DNA of 64,000 nt from SSC3 sp963769585 (GTDB lineage: Bacteria; Actinomycetota; Actinomycetes; Propionibacteriales; Nocardioidaceae). The position numbers were made by a program, and so were the translations under genes. The stretch spans positions 1,364,001-1,428,000 of the forward strand of contig CAVYMJ010000006.1 in assembly GCA_963769585.1 (NCBI GenBank), given 5' to 3'. Positions 44,698 through 53,553 of the stretch are shown piece after piece. Numbering within the stretch: position 1 is the first letter of the stretch; each line of letters starts with the position of its first letter. The notes beneath the pieces were generated by a model. The model saw nothing but the letters and a program-made list of their open reading frames with translations, did not search any database and was not told where the DNA came from.

Positions 44698-45794
44698 GTC
44701 GTCGGAGGCTCCTGGAGGGCTTGGCCGAGTACGTCGTCGGGCGCTGCGATCGCGGTCGAAGAAGCCTCTGCGATCGCCTTGGCCACCGCCTCATGCGTCG
44801 CTTCGAGCCTCGCGTCGTCCGGTGCGGGCATGGGGAGCTCATCCAGGTCGACGCGCTTGTTCGGCCCGCCGGAGTCCTGCGGGATCCCTGGGATCTTCCC
44901 GATCGAGGAGCCGAGCCCCTCCAGCGCCTTGCCGATCTCGGAGGGCACGATCCAGACCTTGTTGGCGTCGCCCTCGGCGATCTTGGGAAGCATCTGAAGG
45001 TACTGGTAGGCAAGCAGCGACTGGTCGGGATTACCGTCGTGGATCGCCTGGAAAACGGTGGTGATGGCCTGTCCTTCACCCTGGGCGCGCAGGATCCGCG
45101 ACTGGCGGTCCGCCTCGGCCCGAAGGATGGCCGCCTCCCGCTCACCTTCGGCGTTCAGGATGGCAGACTGCTTGTTGCCCTCCGCGGTGAGAATCGACGA
45201 CTGGCGCTGCCCCTCTGCGGTGAGGATGACCGCGCGCTTGTCGCGGTCGGCGCGCATCTGCTTCTCCATCGCGTCCTTGATCGACGGCGGCGGGTCGATG
45301 CCCTTGATCTCGACGCGGTTCACCCGGATGCCCCACTTACCGGTCGCCTCGTCCAGGACGGTACGCAGCCCGGCGTTGATCTCCTCGCGGCTGGTCAGGG
45401 TCTGCTCCAACGTCATCCCGCCGATGATGTTGCGCAGCGTGGTCATCGTGAGCTGCTCGATGGCCTGGATGTAGTTCGCGATCTCGTAGGTCGCGTCGAC
45501 GGCGTTGGTCACCTGGAAGTAGATGACGGTGTCGATGGAGACCACCAGGTTGTCCTCGGTGATCACCGGCTGCGGCGGGAAGGAGACCACCTGCTCGCGC
45601 AGGTCGATCATGTAACGCACCCGGTCGACGAACGGCACCACGATGTTCAGCCCCGCTGGCAGCGTTGTCTTGTACTTCCCGAAACGCTCCACGATGCCTG
45701 CCCGAGCCTGCGGAACGATCCGTACCGTCTTCCCGAGTCCCACGATGACGAGCAGCAACAGAAGAAGCAGCAACACACCTACTGCGGTTCCCAT
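44694..45794 (-). CDS. SPFH/band 7 (stomatin-like) membrane-associated protein
   Basis: A 366-residue protein with an N-terminal membrane anchor (VGVLLLLLLLLVIVGLG), then the SPFH domain starting RIVPQARAGIVERFGKYKTT and VPFVDRVRYMIDLREQVV. A long helix rich in repeated AEG(x)RQ(S)xILTAEG motifs (about residues 190-250) forms the coiled coil. Such proteins build membrane microdomain scaffolds and usually partner with NfeD, encoded just upstream here. The C-terminus (AIAAPDDVLGQALQEPPTT) is flexible. The start is ATG 45794. Confidence 0.93.
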   Translation of the reverse strand: MGTAVGVLLLLLLLLVIVGLGKTVRIVPQARAGIVERFGKYKTTLPAGLNIVVPFVDRVRYMIDLREQVVSFPPQPVITEDNLVVSIDTVIYFQVTNAVDATYEIANYIQAIEQLTMTTLRNIIGGMTLEQTLTSREEINAGLRTVLDEATGKWGIRVNRVEIKGIDPPPSIKDAMEKQMRADRDKRAVILTAEGQRQSSILTAEGNKQSAILNAEGEREAAILRAEADRQSRILRAQGEGQAITTVFQAIHDGNPDQSLLAYQYLQMLPKIAEGDANKVWIVPSEIGKALEGLGSSIGKIPGIPQDSGGPNKRVDLDELPMPAPDDARLEATHEAVAKAIAEASSTAIAAPDDVLGQALQEPPTT

Positions 45795-45845
45795 GGTGGC
45801 CCCCTCTCTCCTTAGTTGGTCGACCCGGTCCTGGTGGACCTCGGG

Positions 45846-46304
45846 TCAGCTGTCGAGCTCCGGCACGCGAGCGACGTACGCGGTCGCTCCCTTGATCTCG
45901 AAGATCTCGACCTTCGCGCCGTTCGGAATGACCTCATGCTCGTCGTACGGGCGGGCGGTCCAGACCTCACCTCGAACCTTGACCAGACCTCCGCGGACGG
46001 AGACCTCCTCGACGGCGAACCCCGCCTTGCCGATCAACGCGAGGTGGCCCTGCTTGAGCTCCGGGCCGCTGTGCAGGCGTTTGACCCACGTGGGCCGTAC
46101 GAAGGTCAGCATCGCCACGGCGGCGGCGAGAGCGCCCAGTCCTTGGATCACGACCGGGATGCCGGCGAGGCCGAGCACCATGCCGACGATTGCCCCGGAG
46201 GCGAGCATGAGCAGCACCAGGTCGAGGCTGAACATCTCGGCTACGCCGAGCACCATGGCGATGCCCAGCCAGACCTGCCAAGCGTGGTCGGTGAACCAGT
46301 CCAT
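45846..46304 (-). CDS. NfeD-family membrane protein
   Basis: A 152-residue short NfeD. Three or four hydrophobic helices occupy residues 10-70 (VWLGIAMVLGVAEMFSLDLVLLML in parts, then GAIVGMVLGLAG). A C-terminal OB-fold follows from about residue 88 (GKAGFAVEEVSVRGGLVKVRGEVW to ATAYVARVPE). NfeD proteins pair with SPFH proteins in membrane-quality roles, and the SPFH gene lies 51 bases downstream. The start is ATG 46304. Confidence 0.92.
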   Translation of the reverse strand: MDWFTDHAWQVWLGIAMVLGVAEMFSLDLVLLMLASGAIVGMVLGLAGIPVVIQGLGALAAAVAMLTFVRPTWVKRLHSGPELKQGHLALIGKAGFAVEEVSVRGGLVKVRGEVWTARPYDEHEVIPNGAKVEIFEIKGATAYVARVPELDS

Positions 46305-46325
46305 GACTCCGACTCTAGTGTGCCG

Positions 46326-47126
46326 TCAAACCACAGCGCGGTGGGTACGGCGGCGGGCCGCCCACCTGCCGTCCTCGTGGCTGAGCACCAGTGGCATCCC
46401 GAACGTGGCGGAGACGACCTCCTCCGTCATCACGTACTCCAGCGGACCTTGGGCAACGACCCTGCCGTCGCGCAGCAACATGGCATGGGTGAACCCCGGC
46501 GGGATCTCCTCCACGTGGTGGGAGACCAGGATGGTGGTGGGCGAGGCCTCGTCCATGGCCAGCACCGAGAGCGTCGACACCAGATCCTCCCGGCCGCCCA
46601 GATCCAGGCCCGCGGCCGGCTCGTCGAGGATCAACAGCTCCGGGTCGGTCATGAGGGACCGCGCGATCTGGACGCGCTTGCGCTCACCCTCGCTGAGGGT
46701 GCCGAACGTGCGGTCCCTGAGCCGGCCCGCCCCCAGCTCGACCAGCAGGTCCGCCGCGCGCTCGTGGTCCAGGTCGTCGTACTGCTCGCGCCAGCGCCCG
46801 AGGATGCCGTAGGACGCCGAGACGACGACGTCGTGGACCAGCTCACCTCGAGGGATGCGCTCGGCGAGGGATGCACTCGCCAGCCCGATCCGAGGTCGCA
46901 GCTCGAAGACGTCGACAGTCCCCAGCACCTCGCCGAGAATTCCGGCCACGCCGGTGGTCGGGTGAATCTGTGCGGAGATGATCTGCATGAGCGTCGTCTT
47001 CCCCGCCCCGTTGGGTCCAAGGACCACCCAGCGTTCGTCCTCTTCGACCGTCCAGTCGACGTCGTCGAGCAGGGTGGCCTCTCCGCGACGGACGCTCACA
47101 CCAGCCAGTTCGAGAACGGCCTCCAT
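46326..47126 (-). CDS. ABC transporter ATP-binding protein without adjacent permease
   Basis: A 266-residue ABC ATPase. Walker A is LGPNGAGKTTLMQ, the signature LSEGERKRVQIARSLM, Walker B LLILDEPAAGLD and the switch His in VSHHVEEIPPG. The fold resembles the YlmA/PhrA-like or molybdate ModF-like stand-alone ATPases. There is no permease gene on either side. The signature has SEGER where SGGQ is usual. The start is ATG 47126; it lies just upstream of the nfeD-SPFH-TSUP group on the same strand. Confidence 0.9.
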   Translation of the reverse strand: MEAVLELAGVSVRRGEATLLDDVDWTVEEDERWVVLGPNGAGKTTLMQIISAQIHPTTGVAGILGEVLGTVDVFELRPRIGLASASLAERIPRGELVHDVVVSASYGILGRWREQYDDLDHERAADLLVELGAGRLRDRTFGTLSEGERKRVQIARSLMTDPELLILDEPAAGLDLGGREDLVSTLSVLAMDEASPTTILVSHHVEEIPPGFTHAMLLRDGRVVAQGPLEYVMTEEVVSATFGMPLVLSHEDGRWAARRRTHRAVV

Positions 47127-47198
47127 GGCTCCCTTCCTACCCGCGGGTTCTCGGCTCCCTCCGAGAGGGACAACCTACCCGGCACTTATGCTCCGGTC

Positions 47199-47921
47199 GT
47201 GAGCAGCCTCCCGGACTCCGCACGCTTCGCATTGTGGTTCACCGCCTGGTGCGCGGGCGAGGCGAGCCTGGACGCGACACGTGACGCGATCGTGGGTGAG
47301 GACGCCGCTCATGACGTCGCAGGGCTACCCAGCGGCGCCTCGCCACTGATCCTGGCACTGGGCGGGCTCAGGTCGCTTGGAGCTACCGCTGCAGGCGTGG
47401 CGCTTCCCGTTGCCGGCGACCCTCTCGGCCTCGCCGGTCCACCGGCGTTCAACGCCTTGGCCATCGATCACCAGGAGGGCGTGATCCTCGACGGGGTCGA
47501 CCTCGGCCTCGTTCCGGTGCGCGCAGGTGCTGGCGTCGTCTGGCAGTGCCTGCCGGCCGTCTCACTACGCCAGGTGCCGGATCCCTCGGAGGCTGACACC
47601 CTGCTCCGCCAGACCGTGCTCCGCGCGGCTGAGGACCTCGCCGAGCTCGATGTGGCCCGGTGGCGGCCTGAGGTCGCCGATGAGCTGATGGCCCTGCGTA
47701 AGCCGCACGACCTGGACCTCCCGCCAGGTACGCCGGAGCGGGCGAGCCGCATGCTGGGGCTGGCGTCTCGCTGTCGGGTGATCGTCGACCTCGCCCTGGC
47801 CGACGACGGGGGTGCGATCTCTGCCGTCGAGGCGGGGCGCCGTCGCGAGGCACTGCGTCCGCTCGACCACGCTGCGAGACGCGCGCTCGTGGCCGCCTGC
47901 ACGTTCTGGCGCGAGCGATAG
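47199..47921 (+). CDS. Actinobacterial hypothetical protein
   Basis: A 240-residue protein of unknown function. It starts at GTG 47199 with SSLPDSARFALWFTAWCAGE and contains LSALGG-like segments (PLILALGGLRSLGATAAGVALP), GPPAFNALAIDHQEGVIL and an Arg/Ala-rich helical C-terminus, LRPLDHAARRALVAACTFW. The composition and its position before serB (13 bases) match a family I have seen in Nocardioidaceae-like genomes without assigned function. There is no signal peptide and no clear membrane segment. Confidence 0.78.
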   Translation: MSSLPDSARFALWFTAWCAGEASLDATRDAIVGEDAAHDVAGLPSGASPLILALGGLRSLGATAAGVALPVAGDPLGLAGPPAFNALAIDHQEGVILDGVDLGLVPVRAGAGVVWQCLPAVSLRQVPDPSEADTLLRQTVLRAAEDLAELDVARWRPEVADELMALRKPHDLDLPPGTPERASRMLGLASRCRVIVDLALADDGGAISAVEAGRRREALRPLDHAARRALVAACTFWRER

Positions 47922-47933
47922 CCTCAGGGCGTC

Positions 47934-49148
47934 ATGGAAACCGACGTCCCGAAGACTCTGCTCATCACCCTCACCGGCGAGGACAAGCCCGGTGTGACGT
48001 CCTCGATGTTCACCGCCCTGGCGGCCTACGCCGTCGAGGTCATCGACATCGAGCAGATCGTGGTGCGCGGACGCCTGGTCCTGGCCGTCCTGGTGACGGC
48101 GCCGCGAGACTGGAAGTCGCTCAGAGATGCGGTCGAGCTCCTCGGCACCGACCTCGGCATGGCGGTCAGCGTCGACAAGGGCAAGGGTGACAACGAGAGC
48201 CGTGGTGCCGGCCGCAGCCACGTCACCGTGCTCGGCATCCCACTCAAGGCTCGAGCGGTCTCGGCCGTCGCCGGCCGGATCGCAGACCTCGGCGGGAACA
48301 TCGACCGGATCGAGCGGATGGCGCGCTACCCCGTCACCGCAATCGACCTGCATGTCTCCGGCGTCGACCCGGACCGGCTCAGGGCGACCCTCGCGGCCGA
48401 GGCTGCCAGGCAAGAGGTCGACATCGCCGTACAGTCGGCCAACCTGCTTCGCCACGGCGTGCGCCTCATCGTGATGGACGTCGACTCGACCCTCATCCAA
48501 GGCGAAGTCATCGAGATGCTCGCGGCGCACGCCGGCTGCCTCGACGAGGTGGCCCGGGTCACCCAGGCCGCTATGCGTGGCGAGCTGGACTTCGAGGCGT
48601 CCCTGCGGTCGCGGGTCTCCCTCTTGCGTGGCCTGGATGCCTCTGCGCTGGACAAGGTCTACGACAGCCTGGTCCTCTCCCCCGGTGCTCGCACCATGGT
48701 CCGGACCCTGCGCAGGCTCGGGTACCGGTTCGCGATCGTCTCGGGTGGGTTCAGCCAGATCACCGACCGACTCGCCGCCGAGCTCGGAATCCACTTCGCC
48801 GCAGCCAACGAGCTTGAGATCATCGACGGGAGGCTGACCGGCAACATCGTGGGAGACGTGGTCGACCGGGCGGGAAAGGCTGCCGCCCTGCTGCGTTTCG
48901 CCGAGGAGGCCGGCGTCCCCCAGGCCGCCACGATCGCGATCGGCGACGGCGCCAACGACCTCGACATGCTCTCCGCGGCAGGTCTTGGGATCGCGTTCAA
49001 CGCCAAGCCGGTCGTCCAGCAGGCCGCACACACCGCGGTCAACGTGCCCTACCTCGACTCGATCATCTACCTCCTGGGTATCACCCGCGAAGAAGTCGAG
49101 GCAGCCGACGCAGAGGTGGGCATCACCACTCCGGCACCACCCGTCTGA
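47934..49148 (+). CDS. serB: Phosphoserine phosphatase SerB with two ACT-like domains
   Basis: The last step of serine synthesis, dephosphorylating phosphoserine. The 404-residue protein has an N-terminal regulatory part with two ACT-like units (KTLLITLTGEDKPGVTSSMF near residue 8 and VTVLGIPLKARAVSAVAGRI near 97). A HAD catalytic domain follows, with MDVDSTLIQGEV (nucleophile D182, D184), FAIVSGGFSQITDRLA and IGDGANDLDMLSAAG. The two-ACT layout is as in mycobacterial SerB2, where serine feedback is known. The start is ATG 47934. Confidence 0.95.
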   Translation: METDVPKTLLITLTGEDKPGVTSSMFTALAAYAVEVIDIEQIVVRGRLVLAVLVTAPRDWKSLRDAVELLGTDLGMAVSVDKGKGDNESRGAGRSHVTVLGIPLKARAVSAVAGRIADLGGNIDRIERMARYPVTAIDLHVSGVDPDRLRATLAAEAARQEVDIAVQSANLLRHGVRLIVMDVDSTLIQGEVIEMLAAHAGCLDEVARVTQAAMRGELDFEASLRSRVSLLRGLDASALDKVYDSLVLSPGARTMVRTLRRLGYRFAIVSGGFSQITDRLAAELGIHFAAANELEIIDGRLTGNIVGDVVDRAGKAAALLRFAEEAGVPQAATIAIGDGANDLDMLSAAGLGIAFNAKPVVQQAAHTAVNVPYLDSIIYLLGITREEVEAADAEVGITTPAPPV

Positions 49149-49166
49149 GCGGGCTGCAAGCCGTTC

Positions 49167-49679
49167 TCAGCCGCCGCGGCCGACGTGGAAGTGCCGGACC
49201 CGGCCGACGCCCTCGTTGACCTCGGACCAGGGCACATCGACCTCCAGAACGGTCAGCGCCGAGGTCGGGTAGCCGGCGAGCATCTGCGTGACCGCGGTCG
49301 GTTCGCCATTCCCGTCGTCGAGCACGTGGGCAAGGTACTCCGCCGTCGGGTTGTGGCCGATGACGATCACCGTCAGAGCATCGTCCGGTACCGCGTGGAT
49401 GGCCTCGAGGACACCGTCGACGACACCGTCGTACAGGACCTCGTCGAAGACGACTTCGGCTTCGGAGCCTGACGACGCGGCTACCTCGGACCAGGTGGCA
49501 CGGGTCCGCGCGGCGGTTGAGACCAGGGCGTAGTCGGGGACGAGAGAGGCGGCAGCCAGGTAGTCGCCGGCGTCGCTCGCGTCCGCGCGGCCACGGGCGG
49601 TGAGCTCCCGTGCGCGGTCCGACGACGCAAAGGGCTCGGCCTTGGCGTGGCGCATCACGATGAGCCGCCGGGTGGTCAC
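49167..49679 (-). CDS. SixA-like histidine phosphatase
   Basis: A 170-residue branch-1 histidine phosphatase. It begins VTTRRLIVMRHAKAEPF, where MRHAK is the SixA/phosphohistidine phosphatase form of the RHG motif. The second catalytic His lies in VIVIGHNPTAEYLAHVL. The chain ends with GRVRHFHVGRGG. It could act on phosphohistidine proteins or small phosphates. GTG 49679 is 33 bases from the divergent cyanophycinase start, so the two may share regulation. Confidence 0.85.
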   Translation of the reverse strand: MTTRRLIVMRHAKAEPFASSDRARELTARGRADASDAGDYLAAASLVPDYALVSTAARTRATWSEVAASSGSEAEVVFDEVLYDGVVDGVLEAIHAVPDDALTVIVIGHNPTAEYLAHVLDDGNGEPTAVTQMLAGYPTSALTVLEVDVPWSEVNEGVGRVRHFHVGRGG

Positions 49680-49712
49680 GCGCCCACTGTGCCAGCCCGT
49701 AGGCTGCCTGTC

Positions 49713-50693
49713 ATGCCAACTGGGGAAGCCGGACAGCGCGGCGCACTGATGGTGATCGGAGGTGCCGAGGACAAGCTCGGCAAGCGCACCGTCCTGAGCC
49801 GGTTCGTCGACCTGGCGGGTGGCCCGGAGGCCAGGATCGCGGTCGTCCCGACAGCCTCCTCGCTCGGTCCGGAGATCATCGAGGTGTACGCCGCGGCGTT
49901 CACCAGGCTCGGTGCGCGTCAGGTGGTCGCGGCCAGGCCGAACACCCGCGAAGAGGCCGACGACGAGGCGATGGTTGCCCTGCTCGACGGGGTGACCGGA
50001 ATCTTCATGACCGGGGGGAACCAGCTCAAGCTGTCCGCTGTGGTGAACGGGACGGCCTTCGGCGAGGCCATCAAGCGCGCGCATCGTCGTGGCGCTGTGG
50101 TCGCGGGGACCAGTGCCGGGGCCAGCATCCAGTCGTCGCACATGGTCGCGTTCGGGCCGGGCGGGTCGACCCCCAAGCAGCGGATGACGCAGGTGGCGGC
50201 CGGCCTCGGGCTGCTGTCGGAGTGCGTGGTGGACCAGCACTTCGCTCAACGCAACCGCTACGGACGGCTGCTCAGCATCATCGCCCAGAGCCCGAGCCTG
50301 CTCGGGATAGGAGTCGACGAGGACACCGCGATGGTGGTCACCCACCAGGGCGACCGGGCGCTGCTCGAGGTTGCCGGCCGTGGGGCGGTTACCGTCGTCG
50401 ACGGCCGCACGATGGTCAGCAACGCCTACGAGGCGAAGGGGTCGAGCCCGCTGCTCGCCAGCGGTGTGACCCTGCATGTCCTCCCGGCCGGGGCGGTCTT
50501 CGACCTCACCTCCCGAACGCTGGTGGACACCGGCAGCCGGACCTCGCTGGAGGAGGCCACGGACCTGGCGGTTGCGGGACGCGACCTGAGCCGGTTGGCT
50601 CGTGACATCGCGGCTGGGGACGTCTCGCCGTCCGTGCTGCGCAGACGAAGGAGCCGACGTACGTCTCCCGACACCGGAGGTAGCCACCTATGA
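49713..50693 (+). CDS. cphB: Cyanophycinase CphB
   Basis: A serine-type exopeptidase releasing beta-Asp-Arg dipeptides from cyanophycin. The 326-residue protein shows LMVIGGAEDKLGKRTVLSRF, IFMTGGNQLKLSAVV, the nucleophile elbow VVAGTSAGASIQSS (S134) and VVDQHFAQRNRYGRLLS. It ends in an Arg/Ser-rich tail (RRRRSRRTSP). ATG 49713 starts it, and its stop overlaps the cphA start as ATGA, so synthesis and breakdown enzymes are translated together. Confidence 0.95.
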   Translation: MPTGEAGQRGALMVIGGAEDKLGKRTVLSRFVDLAGGPEARIAVVPTASSLGPEIIEVYAAAFTRLGARQVVAARPNTREEADDEAMVALLDGVTGIFMTGGNQLKLSAVVNGTAFGEAIKRAHRRGAVVAGTSAGASIQSSHMVAFGPGGSTPKQRMTQVAAGLGLLSECVVDQHFAQRNRYGRLLSIIAQSPSLLGIGVDEDTAMVVTHQGDRALLEVAGRGAVTVVDGRTMVSNAYEAKGSSPLLASGVTLHVLPAGAVFDLTSRTLVDTGSRTSLEEATDLAVAGRDLSRLARDIAAGDVSPSVLRRRRSRRTSPDTGGSHL

Positions 50694-53452
50694 ACGACCA
50701 GCCTCGACCGGCGAGCCGTCCGTCACCGGACCTGGCCATCGTCGAGACACGGGTCTACCGCGGGCCCAACGTGTGGTCGTACGACAAGTCGATCCACCTC
50801 GTGGTCGATCTGGGCTCCCTGGAGGACTTCCCCAGCAATACCCTGACCGGGTTCACCGAGTCGCTGCTCACTCTCCTGCCTGGCCTGCGGGAGCACTCCT
50901 GTTCCCGCGGACGCAAGGGAGGTTTCGTGGAGCGGCTCAACGAGGGCACCTGGCTCGGGCACGTCGCCGAGCACGTGGCGCTGGCCCTGCAGCAGGTCGT
51001 CGGCCATGACATCCGGCGGGGCAAGACCCGCATGGTCAAGGGTGAGCGGGGGCGCTACAACGTCATCTACGGGTACGTCGACGAAAGGGTGGGGCTGGCT
51101 GCCTCGCAGCTCGCCGTACGCCTGGTGAACCACCTGGTCGAGGCCGACCAGGATTTCGACTTCGACGCCGAGCTGGAGTCCTTCATCCTCCGCGCCGAAC
51201 GCACGGCCTTCGGACCGTCCACGCAGGCGATCATCGACGAGGCGGTCAGCCGGGACATCCCCTGGATCCGGCTCAACCAGCACTCCCTGGTCCAGCTCGG
51301 CCAGGGGGTGCACCAGAAGCGGATCCGGGCCACGATGACCTCCGCGACGAGCGCGATCGCCGTCGACGTGGCCTCAGACAAGGACCTGACGACCCGGTTG
51401 CTGGGAGCCGCGGGGCTGCCCGTGCCGAAGCAGGAGTCGATCCGTACCGCCGACCAGGCGGTCTCAGTCGCGGCCAGGATCGGGTACCCGGTCGTGGTCA
51501 AGCCCCTGGACGGCAACCACGGCCGTGGCGTCTGCCTCGACCTGCAGAACGCCGACGAGGTCCGCGAGGCCGTCCCAGTCGCCCAGGCCCAGTCGCGGCG
51601 CGGCGTCGTCATCGTCGAGTCGTACATCACCGGCCGGGACTACCGCTGCCTGATCATCGACGGAAAGCTCGCGGCTGTGGCCGAACGAGTGCCGGCACAT
51701 GTCGTCGGCGACGGTCACAGCACCCTGGAACAGCTGGTCGACCTGACCAACGCGGACCCGCGTCGCGGCGTCGGACACGAGAAGGTCCTGACCAGGATCA
51801 AGATCGACGAAGCCGCGATCAGCCTGGTCAAGGAGCAGGGCTACGAGATGGCCGACGTGCCGCCGGCTGGCGAGCTGGTCAAGCTCACCCTGACCGGCAA
51901 CATGTCCACCGGTGGTATCTCCATCGACCGGACCTTCGAGGCGCACCCGGAGAACGTGGAGATCGCGGAGGAGGCGGCGCGGGTCGTCGGGCTCGACATC
52001 GCGGGCATCGACTTCATCTGCCCCGACATCACCGAGCCGGTGCGTGAGACCGGCGGCGCCATCTGCGAGGTCAATGCGGCGCCGGGCTTCAGGATGCACA
52101 CTCACCCGACCATCGGCGATCCGCAGTTCATCTCCAAGCCAGTGGTGGACATGCTCTTCCCGCCGGGGGCCCAGGCACGGATCCCGATCGTGGCGGTCAC
52201 CGGTACCAACGGCAAGACGACCACGGCTCGGATGATCAGCCACATCTTCAAGGGGATGGGACGCAAGGTCGGCATGACCAGCACCGACGGCGTGGTCATC
52301 GACCAGCGGCTGGTGATCAAGGCCGACGCGTCCGGGCCACGTTCGGCGCGGATGGTGCTGCAGAATCCGCGGGTCGACATGGCCGTCTTCGAGGTGGCCC
52401 GTGGAGGCATCCTGCGCGAGGGCCTCGGATACGAACGCAACGATGTCGCGGTCGTGATCAACGTCCAGCCGGACCACCTGGGGCTGCGCGGGATCGACAC
52501 CGTCGAGCAGTTGGCCGACGTCAAGGCGGTTCTGGTCGAGGCGGTGCCGCGCGACGGGCACGCCGTACTCAACGCCGACGACCCGCTCGTTCGTGAGATG
52601 CGCCGCCGGTGCTCCGGCGAAGTCGTCTGGTTCTCCATGGCCGAGCCCGGCTCCGAGGTCCGCGACATGATCGACGGCCACTGTCGGCGTGGCGGGAAGG
52701 CCGTCGTCCTGGAGCCGAGCGAACGAGGAGAGCAGGTGGTGGTTCGACACGGACCCCGTTCGATGCAGATCGCCTTCACCCATCTGCTCCCCGCCACGTT
52801 CGCAGGTCGGGCGCGGATGAACGTGCAGAACACCCTGGCCGCCACCGCGGCCGCCTTCGCGGCGGGGGCTCCGCTGCACGACATCCGCAGAGGGCTGCGT
52901 TCCTTCTCCACCAACTACTACCTCTCCCCCGGACGGCTCAACGAGATCGACGTCAACGGCGTCCACGTCATCGTTGACTACTGTCACAACGCGCCGGGGA
53001 TGCTCATGCTCGGCGACTTCGTGGACAGGTACGGCGAGAGCCTCGAGAACGCCTCCGACCTCGCCCGCCCGTCCCGGATCGGCATCATCGCCACGGCAGG
53101 CGACCGCCGTGACGAGGACATGGTCGAGCTCGGGTTGATCGCCTCGCGCCACTTCGACGTCATCGTCGTACGCGAGGACGTGGCGTTGCGGGGCCGCAAA
53201 GCCAACGAGACTGCTCGGCTGGTGGCCCACGGCGTCAAGCAGGGCATGGCGGACGGGACGAGGTGTCGCCAGGTAGAGATTGTCCGCGACGAGACCAAGG
53301 CCGTGCGACACGCGTTGTCACGCGCCAACAAGGGCGATCTGGTCGTCGTCTGCGTCGACAAGCACGCTGCCGTCGTACAGGAGCTGGAGAGCTGGTCCCG
53401 TCAGGCGCAAGCCGGGTCCGGGCTCGTTGAGTCAGACTTCACCGAGGTGTGA
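50690..53452 (+). CDS. cphA: Cyanophycin synthetase CphA
   Basis: Makes the nitrogen/carbon reserve polymer cyanophycin (poly-Asp with Arg side chains) with ATP. The 920-residue protein has all three parts. The N-terminal domain (ETRVYRGPNVWSYDKSIHL) is followed by an ATP-grasp module (VVKPLDGNHGRGV, TLTGNMSTGGISIDRTFE, EVNAAPGFRMHTHPT) and a Mur-ligase module (VAVTGTNGKTTTARMISHI, VNVQPDHLGLRGIDTVEQL, VIVDYCHNAPGM). The length is normal for CphA1. It forms an operon with cphB and ends at a 22-bp inverted repeat facing the CphA-like Mur ligase. Confidence 0.97.
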   Translation: MNDQPRPASRPSPDLAIVETRVYRGPNVWSYDKSIHLVVDLGSLEDFPSNTLTGFTESLLTLLPGLREHSCSRGRKGGFVERLNEGTWLGHVAEHVALALQQVVGHDIRRGKTRMVKGERGRYNVIYGYVDERVGLAASQLAVRLVNHLVEADQDFDFDAELESFILRAERTAFGPSTQAIIDEAVSRDIPWIRLNQHSLVQLGQGVHQKRIRATMTSATSAIAVDVASDKDLTTRLLGAAGLPVPKQESIRTADQAVSVAARIGYPVVVKPLDGNHGRGVCLDLQNADEVREAVPVAQAQSRRGVVIVESYITGRDYRCLIIDGKLAAVAERVPAHVVGDGHSTLEQLVDLTNADPRRGVGHEKVLTRIKIDEAAISLVKEQGYEMADVPPAGELVKLTLTGNMSTGGISIDRTFEAHPENVEIAEEAARVVGLDIAGIDFICPDITEPVRETGGAICEVNAAPGFRMHTHPTIGDPQFISKPVVDMLFPPGAQARIPIVAVTGTNGKTTTARMISHIFKGMGRKVGMTSTDGVVIDQRLVIKADASGPRSARMVLQNPRVDMAVFEVARGGILREGLGYERNDVAVVINVQPDHLGLRGIDTVEQLADVKAVLVEAVPRDGHAVLNADDPLVREMRRRCSGEVVWFSMAEPGSEVRDMIDGHCRRGGKAVVLEPSERGEQVVVRHGPRSMQIAFTHLLPATFAGRARMNVQNTLAATAAAFAAGAPLHDIRRGLRSFSTNYYLSPGRLNEIDVNGVHVIVDYCHNAPGMLMLGDFVDRYGESLENASDLARPSRIGIIATAGDRRDEDMVELGLIASRHFDVIVVREDVALRGRKANETARLVAHGVKQGMADGTRCRQVEIVRDETKAVRHALSRANKGDLVVVCVDKHAAVVQELESWSRQAQAGSGLVESDFTEV

Positions 53453-53459
53453 GGTGGGT

Positions 53460-53553
53460 GGATGAATCCCACGGTCCCGTGTGATTCATCCACTTCCCCA
53501 CCGTCGTGACATGAGGGAAGTGGAGGTTTCCCACGGGACCGTGGGATTCATCC
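53460..53553. terminator. Large perfect inverted repeat between cphA and the Mur-ligase gene
   Basis: The arms at 53460-53481 and 53532-53553 are 22 bases and perfectly complementary. A nested pair, CCACTTCCC (53490-53498) and GGGAAGTGG (53515-53523), sits inside the 50-base spacer. The nine-base word GATTCATCC occurs at 53483-53491 and in the right arm. Both flanking genes converge on it, and the right arm covers the stop codon of the Mur-ligase gene. A bidirectional terminator is likely; a mobile REP-like element is possible. Confidence 0.7.

Noticed and set aside
45816..47921. A 700-codon plus-strand open frame across the SPFH, nfeD and ABC genes
   Set aside because: It is antisense to clear genes and has no family motifs; only its last 240 codons (from GTG 47199) are a real gene. 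High GC leaves long spurious frames open.
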